A stretch of DNA of 64,000 bases. Origin: Polyangia bacterium (GTDB lineage: Bacteria > Myxococcota_A > Polyangia > Nannocystales > Nannocystaceae). The DNA lies in contig JAUIKS010000030.1 of the NCBI GenBank assembly GCA_030430565.1, positions 85,912 through 149,911 of the forward strand, in the 5' to 3' direction. Positions within the stretch are counted from its first letter, which is position 1. Each line of letters starts with the position of its first letter. Below are positions 43,457 to 53,161 of this stretch, piece by piece. The notes below the pieces were generated by a model that was not told the origin of the DNA, searched no databases, and was given only the letters and a program-made list of their open reading frames with translations. The position numbers and the translations under genes were made by a program.

Positions 43457-43733
43457 TGGTCCGGCTCCCGCGAAAGCCCAAGGTGTTCTTGTCCGCGATC
43501 ACGCTGTACGTCCCCGGCGAGACCAGGAACACCGGCGCGCCCCGGCGAGCTTTGAGCGCCCGCGCGGGCGCGCGAACCGGCCCCTGGTACTGCGCCGTGA
43601 CCTCGCCGGAAATGACGACGAGCGCGACGCAATCCCCCGGCTCGATGACCTCGAGGTGATGCTCGCCGCGCGGCATCACGATCATCTCGAGGCGGTACTT
43701 CCCATCGTGTAGCTGACCAAGCTGTATCTCCAT
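43449..43733 (-). CDS. Small beta-rich protein of unknown function
   Basis: 94 residues, start overlapping the M23-type gene's stop as TAATG. Alternating short strands (KYRLEMIVMP, HHLEVIEPGD, CVALVVISGEVTAQYQG, APVFLVSPGTYSVIAD) suggest a compact barrel or sandwich, without TM or signal. It may be a minor structural or adaptor protein. No family recognised. Confidence 0.6.
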   Translation of the reverse strand: MEIQLGQLHDGKYRLEMIVMPRGEHHLEVIEPGDCVALVVISGEVTAQYQGPVRAPARALKARRGAPVFLVSPGTYSVIADKNTLGFRGSRTNG

Positions 43734-44680
43734 TACGGCCTCTCCTCGTTGGACCTGCGGATCAACACGACGCCGCCCGCGACCACGCCAGCACCCGCGA
43801 GCGACAGCGCTATCGTGGGTGCCCACGCGCGCAGCGTGTCGCCGAGTGACGGCGACGGCGCGGGGGGCGGGCGAACGGTGCCCGTGGTCGTCGTTTGCTT
43901 CGTATTCGTCGGCGCCTGCCCCGGGCACGGCTCGCCGTCCGGCGCGTCGCACTCGGGAAAGCGCTTCTCGAGCTCGGCCTGGATCGCGGCCTCGGTGTTC
44001 TCGCCCCACAGGCCATCAGACTCGATCCCAAGATCCTTCTGGGCCTCCTTGAGCGCCGCCTTCGAGCGCTCGCCCCACGGCTCACCAACGGGGTCCGGGT
44101 CGTAGCCGAGATCGACGAGCACCTGCTGACGTTGCGCGAAGGTCTCGAGGCTCTCGATGCGGCCGGCGGCCCGCTGGATGTAGTTCAGCGGGTTACGGAG
44201 CCCCTCTGGCGGCTCATCGCCTACGTACCAGCGCGAGTTCGACGTGCGCCCGTCGTCGACATAGGTCTCGAAATGGATCATCCCGTAGGAGCCGAGCACA
44301 CGGCCGATCGGGTCGCCCTTCTTGACCTGGCTGCCTCTAACGACATCCCACTCTTGCCCCGATCCGCGCTTCGTACCGCCGAGCACGAGGAACAGGCCCG
44401 TGTAGGTCCGCAAGTACACCGCGCGGGCGCTGCCAGACCAGCCCTTGTCGATGCCGATGACCTCGGCGTCTTCGGGCGCGACGACCAGGGCGTCGTCGGC
44501 CGCCTTGATCAGGTCGATCCCGCAGTGCCAACGCTTGCAGTTCTTGGGGGCACACGCGCTCGGGCGTCCGCCACAGAGCGACCACGTGGCGAATCGCGCC
44601 GTCGTGTTTGGCAGCGGGTAGACCGGCTCGGGGTCGCCCTCGGCCATCAAGATCTCAGCGCACCGTGACCAGCGTGCCAT
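43733..44680 (-). CDS. M23-like peptidase with PG-binding domain and C-terminal TM anchor
   Basis: 315 residues. An M23/LytM-type fold (about 35-150) has the zinc motif H52-x3-D56 in HCGID and the late His in YGMIHFET. In classical enzymes the latter motif is HxH; here the first His is Met, so the zinc site seems intact but one catalytic His is missing. Four clustered Cys (CGGRPSACAPKNCKRWHC) may stabilise the entrance. Residues ~165-225 form a PG_binding_1 domain (VDLGYDPDPVGEPWGERS..., DGLWGENTEAAIQ). A Thr/Pro linker and a C-terminal TM helix (about 284-306) follow. It probably binds peptidoglycan; cleavage is uncertain. Start overlaps the previous stop as TAATG. Confidence 0.82.
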   Translation of the reverse strand: MARWSRCAEILMAEGDPEPVYPLPNTTARFATWSLCGGRPSACAPKNCKRWHCGIDLIKAADDALVVAPEDAEVIGIDKGWSGSARAVYLRTYTGLFLVLGGTKRGSGQEWDVVRGSQVKKGDPIGRVLGSYGMIHFETYVDDGRTSNSRWYVGDEPPEGLRNPLNYIQRAAGRIESLETFAQRQQVLVDLGYDPDPVGEPWGERSKAALKEAQKDLGIESDGLWGENTEAAIQAELEKRFPECDAPDGEPCPGQAPTNTKQTTTTGTVRPPPAPSPSLGDTLRAWAPTIALSLAGAGVVAGGVVLIRRSNEERP

Positions 44681-44871
44681 TATGATCCTTCCTTCGAGCC
44701 GGGCTGTGAGCCGCGCTCGTTGAGCATGCGATGTCCGAACCAGCCGATAGCGACGCCGACCAGCAGCCCGCTGCCCGTGTAGACGTACGTGCGCCACATC
44801 GCCTCGCGGTAGACCGCCTCGCGTTCACGATCCATCGCGTCCCGTAGTAGTCGTTCGGCCTCGATCGCCAT
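44680..44871 (-). CDS. 63-residue single-TM protein
   Basis: A charged N-terminal helix (AIEAERLLRDAMDREREAVYR) is followed by one TM helix (about 29-47, YVYTGSGLLVGVAIGWFGH) and a polar tail. It sits 10 nt after the giant helicase gene, with AAGGGGG as ribosome site, and couples to the M23-like gene by TAATG. Same design as the 58-, 68- and 72-residue proteins of the train. No function assigned. Confidence 0.7.
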   Translation of the reverse strand: MAIEAERLLRDAMDREREAVYREAMWRTYVYTGSGLLVGVAIGWFGHRMLNERGSQPGSKEGS

Positions 44872-44881
44872 TCGTCCCCCT

Positions 44882-47800
44882 TCACGCCGCTCGCCTTTGC
44901 AGGTTTCGCGCGCGTCGCATGAGGACGCAGGCGCGTTGACTCGGGCGCTCGCGCAGGAACGGGCGAGCGCGCCCGCGTTGGTACGGGACTTCGCGCGAGA
45001 ACTGGCTCGCCGTCAGATCGACGATGTGCCCGTTGCGGCCCTGGAGGTACCAGTGCGAAGTCCCCTCGTGCCGGACGCAGCGCGGCGTGTACCCGGAGGC
45101 CGCGCCCCCGAGCAGGTGCCAGAGCGCCTCGGAGGCGATGTATCCGTCGCCCTTGCAGCCGCAGTCCTCATCGTTCGCGCGCTTTGGCCGGTAGAGTGGC
45201 GCGGCGAGGGACTTCGTGAGCGCGTCGCTCCAGCGCTCGATCTCCTCCTCGACATCGGGACCGAGACTCTCGACCTCGAGCTCCTCGTCCAGCTCGGCGT
45301 CGTCGACCTGTACGGGCTCGCCACGCTTGCGGGCCTCGATCCTCTGTCGAGTACGCGCGCGTGCCTCGTCCTTGCGGCGTACCTGCTCCTCGTACTCGAG
45401 TAGGTCTTGCTCCTCGTCCCGGTCGGTCTGCCTGGAGGCGAGCTCCCGGGCGGCGTCGAGCGTCGTCGGCACGCGCTCCGACTGGTCGAGAAAGCTCGTC
45501 TGCCCGATCGCGCACTCCTCGGAGACGTCGCGCGCAATCTCGGCGACGATCTTGATCGCCTTGTGGGTCGACTGGAGCGGAGCGATACGACCGCCACCGG
45601 CGAACGCGGCCGCGGCCTCGACGTATAGCTTCTCGGCGCGGCGCAGGCCCTTGATCGCGTTCTGCTGCTCGCGGCCGCGACACGCGGGCACGAGCACGAG
45701 CGCCGCGGCCGTGTCGAGCATTCCGCGCACAGCTCGGAGGCCCACGGGCGTTTCGGTCATCGCGGTCTTGAGCGCGTCGAGCTGCGCCCACGCCTCGACA
45801 AACGTCTTCCACGCAGCGTCCGCGTCGCCCTCGGCCCCGGGCTGGGCGAGCGTGAAGTCGCCCCCTTCATCGTCCGCCGCCACGAGGTAGCTCGGGCTGC
45901 TCGAACGCTCGGCGACCACGACCTCGTCGTCCTCGCTCTCCACTTCGCGAACATCGACCGGCACGATCTCGGCGCCGTCGCCGGTGAGGACCAAGACCAT
46001 GCCGTCGTGCACGGCCTGCGGCGGAACCAGGAACCCGCCATCGCGGCTCTCGAAGCGTGACTGCTCGTGCATGATCATGCCGAACGCTTCGCGCAGGTAA
46101 TCGATGAACTCGGAGACAGGCTGAATCGGCTCGTCTTCCTCCTCGTACTTATCGAGGTAGTCCTCGAGCATGCCCCCGACGTCATCGTCGAGATGTTCAC
46201 GGATCCACGCGGCGATATCGTAGGGGTCATAGCGACGGGCGGCCTGGATGCGCGCGTCCAGGCGTGACACGAAGTCGAGCAGCTCCTCGGCGTCGCCGTC
46301 GTACAGCTCCTCGATCACGCGGGGCGTGCTGTACTCGACAGCCTCGGGCTCGGCCTTGGCGACCTCGGCGATACGGCTCTCGTCGCCGTGCTGCGCGGCC
46401 TCGACAATCTCGACGATCTGGGCGCGCTGCTGGGGCGGGACGTACCAAACCCAATGCGTCGCCAGCTTGGAAGAGAACAGACTGACTGCGGCGATCTTGT
46501 TCTTCTCCGGCTTCCTCCGGTTCCGGCCCTTCTTGACCTCGAGACCGACACGGATGTGGGCGGGGCCGCGGTCGAGCACGACCACCTGGAACTCGCGCTC
46601 CAGCAGCTCGAAAGAGCGGCGCAACGCGGGCGACGCCTCCGCGAGCTCCTCACGCCATGACGGCGGTTCCTCGCTAACCACGAGCGCGCTCTCGAGCGCG
46701 ATACTCTTGTCAGTCAGCGCCTCGCGGATCTCAGCGAAGCGGGTCCACGCCTCAATGATCACCGTGAACGGCTTGAAGCGCTCGTCTTCGCCGTCGCCCT
46801 TGTGCAGGTAGACCCACGACGCGCCAGTGAGTCGAGAATCGACCGTCGTGTAGACTCGTCGCTCGAAGTCCTCGCCATCGACGGAGAGGCTGCCCTGGAG
46901 CGGGCTCACGCTCACGACCATGGCCGCGTCCTCTTCCCTGACGAGCACGCGCCCGTTGTCCACGGCGCCATCGGGGAGGAAGAATTGCCCGCGTTCCTTC
47001 ACGACCCGCGTCACGAGCGTGTCGGCCTCGATCGCTACACGTAGATCGTTGAGTGTTGCGCGTGTCGTCCCCTGACGCCCGCGGAATTCGCGGACGTGGT
47101 TGAGCACGACTGCGGCGCCGGGGAACAGCGCAGCCTCGAACCACATCCGCTGTTTCTCGAGCAAGGTCGAGCCCGCGAACTCGACAAGGCGCTCGTCAAA
47201 CCCGCTACGGCCCTTCTCGGCAGCTTCAGGCTGCTTGCTCTTGCGCTCCTTGGCGCAGCGGCGATCAAGCGCGTCGAGGATTCGCGCTCGCTGTTCGGAG
47301 CGCGGGCTGTAGCCGCCGTCATCGCGCGTGGTTGACGAGAGTACGCGCCATGCCTCGTGAACTTCTACGAGCGTCGACTGATCGAGCGCGGCCTCGAGAT
47401 CCTTGTCGAGCGCGTCGTAGTGTGCCCTGAGCTTGTTCTTTCGCGGAACCGAGTCGCGTCGCTGCTCGAGATCGTGCAGGACCGCGAGCCACTCTTTGAG
47501 GTTGGACCACTTCGCGCGCACACCATCGGTTCGCCACGTCTCCGTTGGAGCCTCGGACGCGGGCGCGCGTTCGGCCTCGACGCGGTCGATCAACGTCGTC
47601 CGCGACGCGCGACCTCCATCGTCCAGGACCTTTTCGGTCAAGGTGTTCAGCGCGTCGACGAGCGCGTCGAGCGAGGAGGCGTCCGCGGCTTCGAGAACCT
47701 GCGGGTACTCGATCAAGGCGTCGATGTGCGCCTTGGCGGCCTCGCGGCGACGCTTCGCGTCCTTGCGCGACTTGATGGTCTCGAGGCCATCGATCCACTC

Positions 47801-50800
47801 GGCTACGCTCCGCCAGGTCACGCGGGTGCCCGGGGTCGTGTAGGTCGCGGCGCGGGCCTGCTGGACATCGACGAGCCCGCGCGGAAACTCGCGCGCGAAC
47901 CAGAATCGGCCCGCCTCTTCGAGCTGCCCAAACTTGAGCCCGCTCGCGGGGGCCAACTCGAGATAGCGGCGCCACCCCGCGAGCGTCGGCGGCAGCACCT
48001 CAACACGGCGCAGGATCGTCCCCGCGCGGATCTCGAGCACACCGTCGCGGACGACCGGCAGGCGCTCGCTACCCGCACGCATGATCCCCGCGAGGATCGG
48101 CTTCGAGAACACCGGCCACCACTTCTCGATCCAGGTATCGGACGCGCCGCGCCAGCCGAGTCGTTCCCAGGTACCCGCGCCGAAGCGGAACGCAGCCGCG
48201 ACGACGCGGTCGATGTTCTCGCGCGTGAGCCGGTCGTCGTCCGCGGGCCACTCAAGCGTCGACACACCGGGTAGGTGGGCGGGCTTGATGTGCAACTGGC
48301 GGACGCCGTCACCATCGAGCGCGCGCCACGTCGCTCCGCCAGCGCCGCGCATCGTGATCCGCGCCTCGCCATCGTCACGGATCACGCGACCGAACTCGAA
48401 CGCCTCGATCTTGTTGTCGTAGACGCGATCGGGCCGCGTCACTCGCAGGCTCTCGAACACCGGGCCCGTTGGCGGATCCGGGATGAACGCCTCGACCTCG
48501 CGCACGAGCTCGGCCCACGGCGCCCAAGGCCATGACTCGGTGTCCTGCTTACGCACCTCGGCGAGCAGGCTCTCGCCCTCCTCACGCAAACGCTGGGCGC
48601 GACCGCTGTCCAGGGTCGCGCGGGCGGCCCGGAATCTCTCGTTGGCCACGTGCAGCGCCTTGGTGGCCACGCGACGATGCTCGGCCTGCGCGGTTGCGAG
48701 CTTTCGCCGGTCACGCTCCTCGATCAGCTTGCGCACGCCCTCCTTGTTGCGGCTGAGGCGAATCAACATCTCCTCGGCCGAGATCGCGGCCTCGGCCGCG
48801 GGGTTGTTGATCACGGACTTGCTCGAGCGCAGCAGCTCGGACATCCACGTCGACTTGCCCTCGACCTTCTTGAACCGGATGCCGTCCGTGCTCTCCTCGC
48901 TGACGTAGTAGTAGATGTTGAGGATCGGGCACGAATTGTTCTGCCGGTAACCACGACCGTTGCGCTGCTCGAGATCGCCGGGCGTCCACGGCATGTCCAG
49001 GTGATGGATCGCGCAGGTTCGTAGCTGGAGATCCAGGCCCTCGTAGGCGACCGAGTTACAGATGATCACGTCGTAGGCCGGTTCGTCGCCGGTCTCGGGG
49101 TCGCCGGTGAACGCCTTGGCGAGATCGGTGCGCTTGACGGCCGCGGGCACGGCCTTCGCGTTGAGAATGGCGATTCGATCCTCGGGAATGCCGTGCTCGA
49201 TCAGCACCTCCTTGAACCAGAGATGCGGCGCGACCGACTGCATGAACACGATGTGACCGCAGTTGCGCTGCGCCTTGATGTTGAGCGCGCAGCGCTCGAA
49301 CTTCGGGCCATGGGGATCGGGCCGCGGCAGCTCGCGCGTCATCTCGGCTTCGGTGTCCCCTTGCTCGAGCGCGCCGACGACGGTCCAGCCCTTCTCGAGC
49401 CACGTCGACATGCTGACGAGCGAGACCTTACGCGTCTCGGTCCCACCGAACGCCGTGCTCCAGCGATAGCCCTCGTCGCCGTCCGCGTGCAGGGCGACGT
49501 AGTTGAGCCGCTCCTGGATCCCGAGCGCCTGCCGCTTGACGTCCTCGATCTCCGCTTCCTCTTCGGGGGTGAGGCCCACGGGATCCTTGAGCAGGAGCTC
49601 GAGGCGCGCGACCTCCTTCGCGTACTTCGCCTCCTGCCGCTTATCCATCTTGACCGTGACCTGTGAAATCCGCGGCTCGGGGAGCTTCAGGTCGACATCC
49701 TCGGCGCTCTTGAACTCGCCGTATCGCAGCAACACCGTGCGCAGCTCGTCGAGGTTCGAGAAGCCGACGACGGCTTGCCGGCGCTCGACATCGAAGGTCC
49801 GCGTGATCACGTCGCGGGACTCGGTCAGGATGTAGCGATCGATGAACTGCTCGGGATCGTCGACACCCAGGCGGGTCCACGCGTTCGGATCGATGTACTG
49901 AACCAGGTTGTAGTACTCGAGCGGGCTGTTCTTCGCCGGGGTCGCGGTCAGCAGCACGATGCCCGTGCCGCCGGTGTTGCGCCGGACACCTGCGGCGCGG
50001 AAGTCGAGCTGCCACGCGCGATCGGACGGGTCACCACCCGAGCCCATGAACTCGGGGATCTTCCCGCCCTCGCGCCGCTCGGGCATGTACAGGTTCTTGA
50101 AATCGGCGGCCTCGTCGACCACGAGCAGGTCAATGCCGATGTCGCTCCAGTACAGCCCCTGGATGAAGTCCTGCCGCTTCGAAGTCTTGAGCGTGTCCGC
50201 GACCCAACGGGCGACGCCGTGCTCGATCACCGCCTCTTGCCGCTCGGACAGCTTTCGTTTCGTCTCGGACTGCTCGTTCGCGCGGCGGACCGTTGTCTTG
50301 ACCGAGCGCTGGATCGCGGACTGGTGCTCGGCGTAGTCGATGATCTCCTCGTTGTTGAGGCGGACGTTCTTCATCGCCTCGTGCGTCAGTATGACCGCGT
50401 CGTAGGCCCCGCCCATGAACGCGAGCCACTTCTCGGCTTGGCGGTCGATGCCGTCCGACGTCGACGTCGTGATACGTCGCTCGTACTGCTCGGCGTTGAT
50501 GCTGCCGGCCTCGAGCAGCACCCGCGCCTCCTTGACGGCCTCGCCGCGCTGCCGCTTGATGCGCTTCTGCCCAATCACGAGCACGCGGTAATCGGGCAGG
50601 ATGCGGCCGAAGTCGTCGTACCACTTCCACACCAGGCTGGTCGGCACGATCACGACGGGGCGCCGCGCCCATCCCTCCTGACGCGCGCGGGCGATCACGG
50701 CGAGCGCGGTGTAGGTCTTGCCGACGCCGACGTCGTACGCGACCAGGCCGCCGCGGTTGTCGAGCACACGGCGCGCGCCCGCGGTCTGGTGCGGGTGCAG

Positions 50801-53161
50801 CTTCACCTTGCCCGACATGCGGGCGATGTCGAGGGGGTCCTTCGAGTAGTTCGGGACGATGTAGCCCTGGAACGCGCGGTTGTACGCCTCCGTGATGCGG
50901 GTGCGTTGCTCGGTCGACGCGCCCGCCCACGACTGAAAGCTCTCGACCCACTTGGCCGCCTGCTCAGCGCGACGGACCGCGATCGGCCGACGTTTTTGCT
51001 TCTCCTTGGGATCGTCAGGTTCGGGGTCGACTGGCTTGAACAGACCTGTATCGTGGGTCAGCCAGCCGATCAGCCACAACACCTCGGTGGGGATCGAGCG
51101 GTCCTTGTGCAGCTTCTCGTACTCGCGCGAGTTCGCGGTGTAGACGCCCTCGTCACGCGAGATACGGACGCCCGGCGCGATCGTGTCGGCGACCCAATCG
51201 CTCAGCACGTTCGTCGGAATCCAACCGGCGCGCGGCGTGATGTCGGGGATATCCTCGAACTCGATCGTGTCGATCGCCTCGAGTAACACGGCGGCCTGGC
51301 GCGCCCACTGCGGATCGGACGCACGCGCTTCGGCGTAGTCATACTTCCGCCACAGCGGGCCGGTCGTGTAGTCGCGCTCGGGCGTCAGGAACTCGGCGTT
51401 CTCGGGCGCGTTGCGTGGGCCGGAGTGCGGGTCGAGGAACCACTCGTTGGCGAGCAAGGCCGCGCGAACCTCGTCGCGCGACATCTTGCCGTCATGTGCC
51501 TCGTGAAACTCGAGCAGCGCGTCAATATCGAGCCAGCGTTGGCGCCGATAGAGGAACTCGGCCTGCCCCAGTATATCGGCGTTCGATCCGCTCCACACGA
51601 GACGCACGCTCGGCCGGTAGCGAATCGCGGGCGCGAGATCGCCGGTCTCCGTGAAGGCGCTCAAGAAGCCCGCAGCGGCCTCGTTCTTCTCGGCGAGCGC
51701 GACCAACTCGGACCACTGGTGCGGGTTGCGAGGACCGCCCGCGTCCCGGTACATCCGTGAGCCGACGAAGTCCTCGATCGACAGCTTCAGGTCGGCCCAC
51801 AGGTCGAGCGTCCGCGTCGATTTGGCCTCGAGCGCGTCGGTGAACTCTTTGACGCGAACACCTAGATACAGAGCCGCCCGGATCGCCGCGGTCTCCCCCG
51901 ACGCCTTGCGCTCGACCTCGCGGAGTGGCGTGTCAGGGATCGCCCAGCTGTAAGGCGTGATCCGGCACGACTCACACACCGCGCGCTCGCTGAACGCGGG
52001 CAGCCCCTCGAACGTGCCGTCGACGCGATACCAGTCGCGCCCGCTCGGCTCCTTTGTCTGGTCGTCTTCGTCGCTGGCGACGCCACGCTCGACCCCCAGG
52101 ATGTGCGACGGGTACCGCCGGAAGTAGCGGCCCTCGAGGATGAACTCGTCCTCAGCGTCGACCTTCGTGAGCTCGCCACCGCGCGAGCGGAAGAACAGAA
52201 GATCGACGACGAGCTGCGCCCCGGGAAACAGCTTGCTCGGCAGACGGAACGCGGCTGACAGGTGGTGACGCTTGAGAATCTTCTTCCGGAGGTCTCGCTG
52301 CCGCTTGCCGGTCAGGAAGCCCGCGGGCACGAGGAACACGCCGATGCCGTTGGGCGCGAGAATGTCGAGCCCGCGGCGCAGGAAGTACATGTAGGCCATC
52401 GCCTCCTCGTACTCCTCGGACTCATCCTGCTGCTTGGCGAGGCCGCGTTCGCCGTAGGGCGGGTTCGAGACAACGAGATGTACGCGGCCCTGGTACTCGC
52501 TGCCGTTGGCGTCGAGCCACTTCTCGAAGGTCTCGTGATTGTGGTCGTGTCCAGGCAAGAGCGCCGGGAGGATGGCCGCGGAGACACGCGAGAACTCGGT
52601 CGTGATCCAGTCAATCGGCGGCTTGCCCTCGCACTCGGCCTGCTCGACGCCAAACACGAGCCGGCCGATGCCGGCCGATGGCTCGAGCGCGAGCACGCGC
52701 CCATCGGTCCCGCCGATGTCACCGAGCAAGCCGCAGATCGCGTCGCCGATGGACCGCGCTACGCGGGTAGGCGTGTAGTACTCGTGGATCAGCCCGTACT
52801 TCTCGGGGCTCCAGCCCTCGGGGAATTTGTCGCGGACGTTGCGGATCGACAGGCCGCCCCAGCCCGAGTAGGCCATCAGCGTGCGCCGGTCTTCGCTCGT
52901 CATCTCGTCGGGCGACTTACTCGCCAGGATCTTCACCGCCGCGAGGTTGGCCTTGGTCCGCCGCGCCGTGGTCCACTCATCCGGCGGCGCCGCTTTGGCG
53001 GCTCGCTTGGCCCGGATCTTGTTGATCCACTTCTGGAGCAGCGTGACGATCGCGTCGCGCTGGGCCGCGATGAAGCGATCGAACCATTCGAAGCCAACCG
53101 CCGGTCCAACCTTCTCGCGCCACGCGGGCAGGATGGTGTTGAGTAGCGCCTCACCTGTCAT
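44882..53161 (-). CDS. Giant N6-DNA methylase-helicase (DarB-like), 2759 aa
   Basis: 2759 residues. N-terminal adenine-methyltransferase domain: YSGWGG, EYYTPTRVA, SAM motif I LEPSAGIGRL (near 160) and catalytic NPPY (near 235). An SF2/SNF2-type helicase follows: Walker A VGVGKT near 807, DEAAD near 1017, TATP near 1074, and motif VI QRNGRGYRQ near 1403. The next ~1250 residues hold several unassigned globular segments. The last ~100 (C-x-C...YIASEALWHLLGG, HWYLQ near 2702, VDLTASQF) look like a Cys-His-Asp transglutaminase/papain-like module. The methylase-helicase pairing is that of phage P1 DarB and related plasmid/phage proteins that enter the cell with the DNA and resist restriction. ATGA couples it to the previous gene. 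Confidence 0.9.
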   Translation of the reverse strand: MTGEALLNTILPAWREKVGPAVGFEWFDRFIAAQRDAIVTLLQKWINKIRAKRAAKAAPPDEWTTARRTKANLAAVKILASKSPDEMTSEDRRTLMAYSGWGGLSIRNVRDKFPEGWSPEKYGLIHEYYTPTRVARSIGDAICGLLGDIGGTDGRVLALEPSAGIGRLVFGVEQAECEGKPPIDWITTEFSRVSAAILPALLPGHDHNHETFEKWLDANGSEYQGRVHLVVSNPPYGERGLAKQQDESEEYEEAMAYMYFLRRGLDILAPNGIGVFLVPAGFLTGKRQRDLRKKILKRHHLSAAFRLPSKLFPGAQLVVDLLFFRSRGGELTKVDAEDEFILEGRYFRRYPSHILGVERGVASDEDDQTKEPSGRDWYRVDGTFEGLPAFSERAVCESCRITPYSWAIPDTPLREVERKASGETAAIRAALYLGVRVKEFTDALEAKSTRTLDLWADLKLSIEDFVGSRMYRDAGGPRNPHQWSELVALAEKNEAAAGFLSAFTETGDLAPAIRYRPSVRLVWSGSNADILGQAEFLYRRQRWLDIDALLEFHEAHDGKMSRDEVRAALLANEWFLDPHSGPRNAPENAEFLTPERDYTTGPLWRKYDYAEARASDPQWARQAAVLLEAIDTIEFEDIPDITPRAGWIPTNVLSDWVADTIAPGVRISRDEGVYTANSREYEKLHKDRSIPTEVLWLIGWLTHDTGLFKPVDPEPDDPKEKQKRRPIAVRRAEQAAKWVESFQSWAGASTEQRTRITEAYNRAFQGYIVPNYSKDPLDIARMSGKVKLHPHQTAGARRVLDNRGGLVAYDVGVGKTYTALAVIARARQEGWARRPVVIVPTSLVWKWYDDFGRILPDYRVLVIGQKRIKRQRGEAVKEARVLLEAGSINAEQYERRITTSTSDGIDRQAEKWLAFMGGAYDAVILTHEAMKNVRLNNEEIIDYAEHQSAIQRSVKTTVRRANEQSETKRKLSERQEAVIEHGVARWVADTLKTSKRQDFIQGLYWSDIGIDLLVVDEAADFKNLYMPERREGGKIPEFMGSGGDPSDRAWQLDFRAAGVRRNTGGTGIVLLTATPAKNSPLEYYNLVQYIDPNAWTRLGVDDPEQFIDRYILTESRDVITRTFDVERRQAVVGFSNLDELRTVLLRYGEFKSAEDVDLKLPEPRISQVTVKMDKRQEAKYAKEVARLELLLKDPVGLTPEEEAEIEDVKRQALGIQERLNYVALHADGDEGYRWSTAFGGTETRKVSLVSMSTWLEKGWTVVGALEQGDTEAEMTRELPRPDPHGPKFERCALNIKAQRNCGHIVFMQSVAPHLWFKEVLIEHGIPEDRIAILNAKAVPAAVKRTDLAKAFTGDPETGDEPAYDVIICNSVAYEGLDLQLRTCAIHHLDMPWTPGDLEQRNGRGYRQNNSCPILNIYYYVSEESTDGIRFKKVEGKSTWMSELLRSSKSVINNPAAEAAISAEEMLIRLSRNKEGVRKLIEERDRRKLATAQAEHRRVATKALHVANERFRAARATLDSGRAQRLREEGESLLAEVRKQDTESWPWAPWAELVREVEAFIPDPPTGPVFESLRVTRPDRVYDNKIEAFEFGRVIRDDGEARITMRGAGGATWRALDGDGVRQLHIKPAHLPGVSTLEWPADDDRLTRENIDRVVAAAFRFGAGTWERLGWRGASDTWIEKWWPVFSKPILAGIMRAGSERLPVVRDGVLEIRAGTILRRVEVLPPTLAGWRRYLELAPASGLKFGQLEEAGRFWFAREFPRGLVDVQQARAATYTTPGTRVTWRSVAEWIDGLETIKSRKDAKRRREAAKAHIDALIEYPQVLEAADASSLDALVDALNTLTEKVLDDGGRASRTTLIDRVEAERAPASEAPTETWRTDGVRAKWSNLKEWLAVLHDLEQRRDSVPRKNKLRAHYDALDKDLEAALDQSTLVEVHEAWRVLSSTTRDDGGYSPRSEQRARILDALDRRCAKERKSKQPEAAEKGRSGFDERLVEFAGSTLLEKQRMWFEAALFPGAAVVLNHVREFRGRQGTTRATLNDLRVAIEADTLVTRVVKERGQFFLPDGAVDNGRVLVREEDAAMVVSVSPLQGSLSVDGEDFERRVYTTVDSRLTGASWVYLHKGDGEDERFKPFTVIIEAWTRFAEIREALTDKSIALESALVVSEEPPSWREELAEASPALRRSFELLEREFQVVVLDRGPAHIRVGLEVKKGRNRRKPEKNKIAAVSLFSSKLATHWVWYVPPQQRAQIVEIVEAAQHGDESRIAEVAKAEPEAVEYSTPRVIEELYDGDAEELLDFVSRLDARIQAARRYDPYDIAAWIREHLDDDVGGMLEDYLDKYEEEDEPIQPVSEFIDYLREAFGMIMHEQSRFESRDGGFLVPPQAVHDGMVLVLTGDGAEIVPVDVREVESEDDEVVVAERSSSPSYLVAADDEGGDFTLAQPGAEGDADAAWKTFVEAWAQLDALKTAMTETPVGLRAVRGMLDTAAALVLVPACRGREQQNAIKGLRRAEKLYVEAAAAFAGGGRIAPLQSTHKAIKIVAEIARDVSEECAIGQTSFLDQSERVPTTLDAARELASRQTDRDEEQDLLEYEEQVRRKDEARARTRQRIEARKRGEPVQVDDAELDEELEVESLGPDVEEEIERWSDALTKSLAAPLYRPKRANDEDCGCKGDGYIASEALWHLLGGAASGYTPRCVRHEGTSHWYLQGRNGHIVDLTASQFSREVPYQRGRARPFLRERPSQRACVLMRRARNLQRRAA

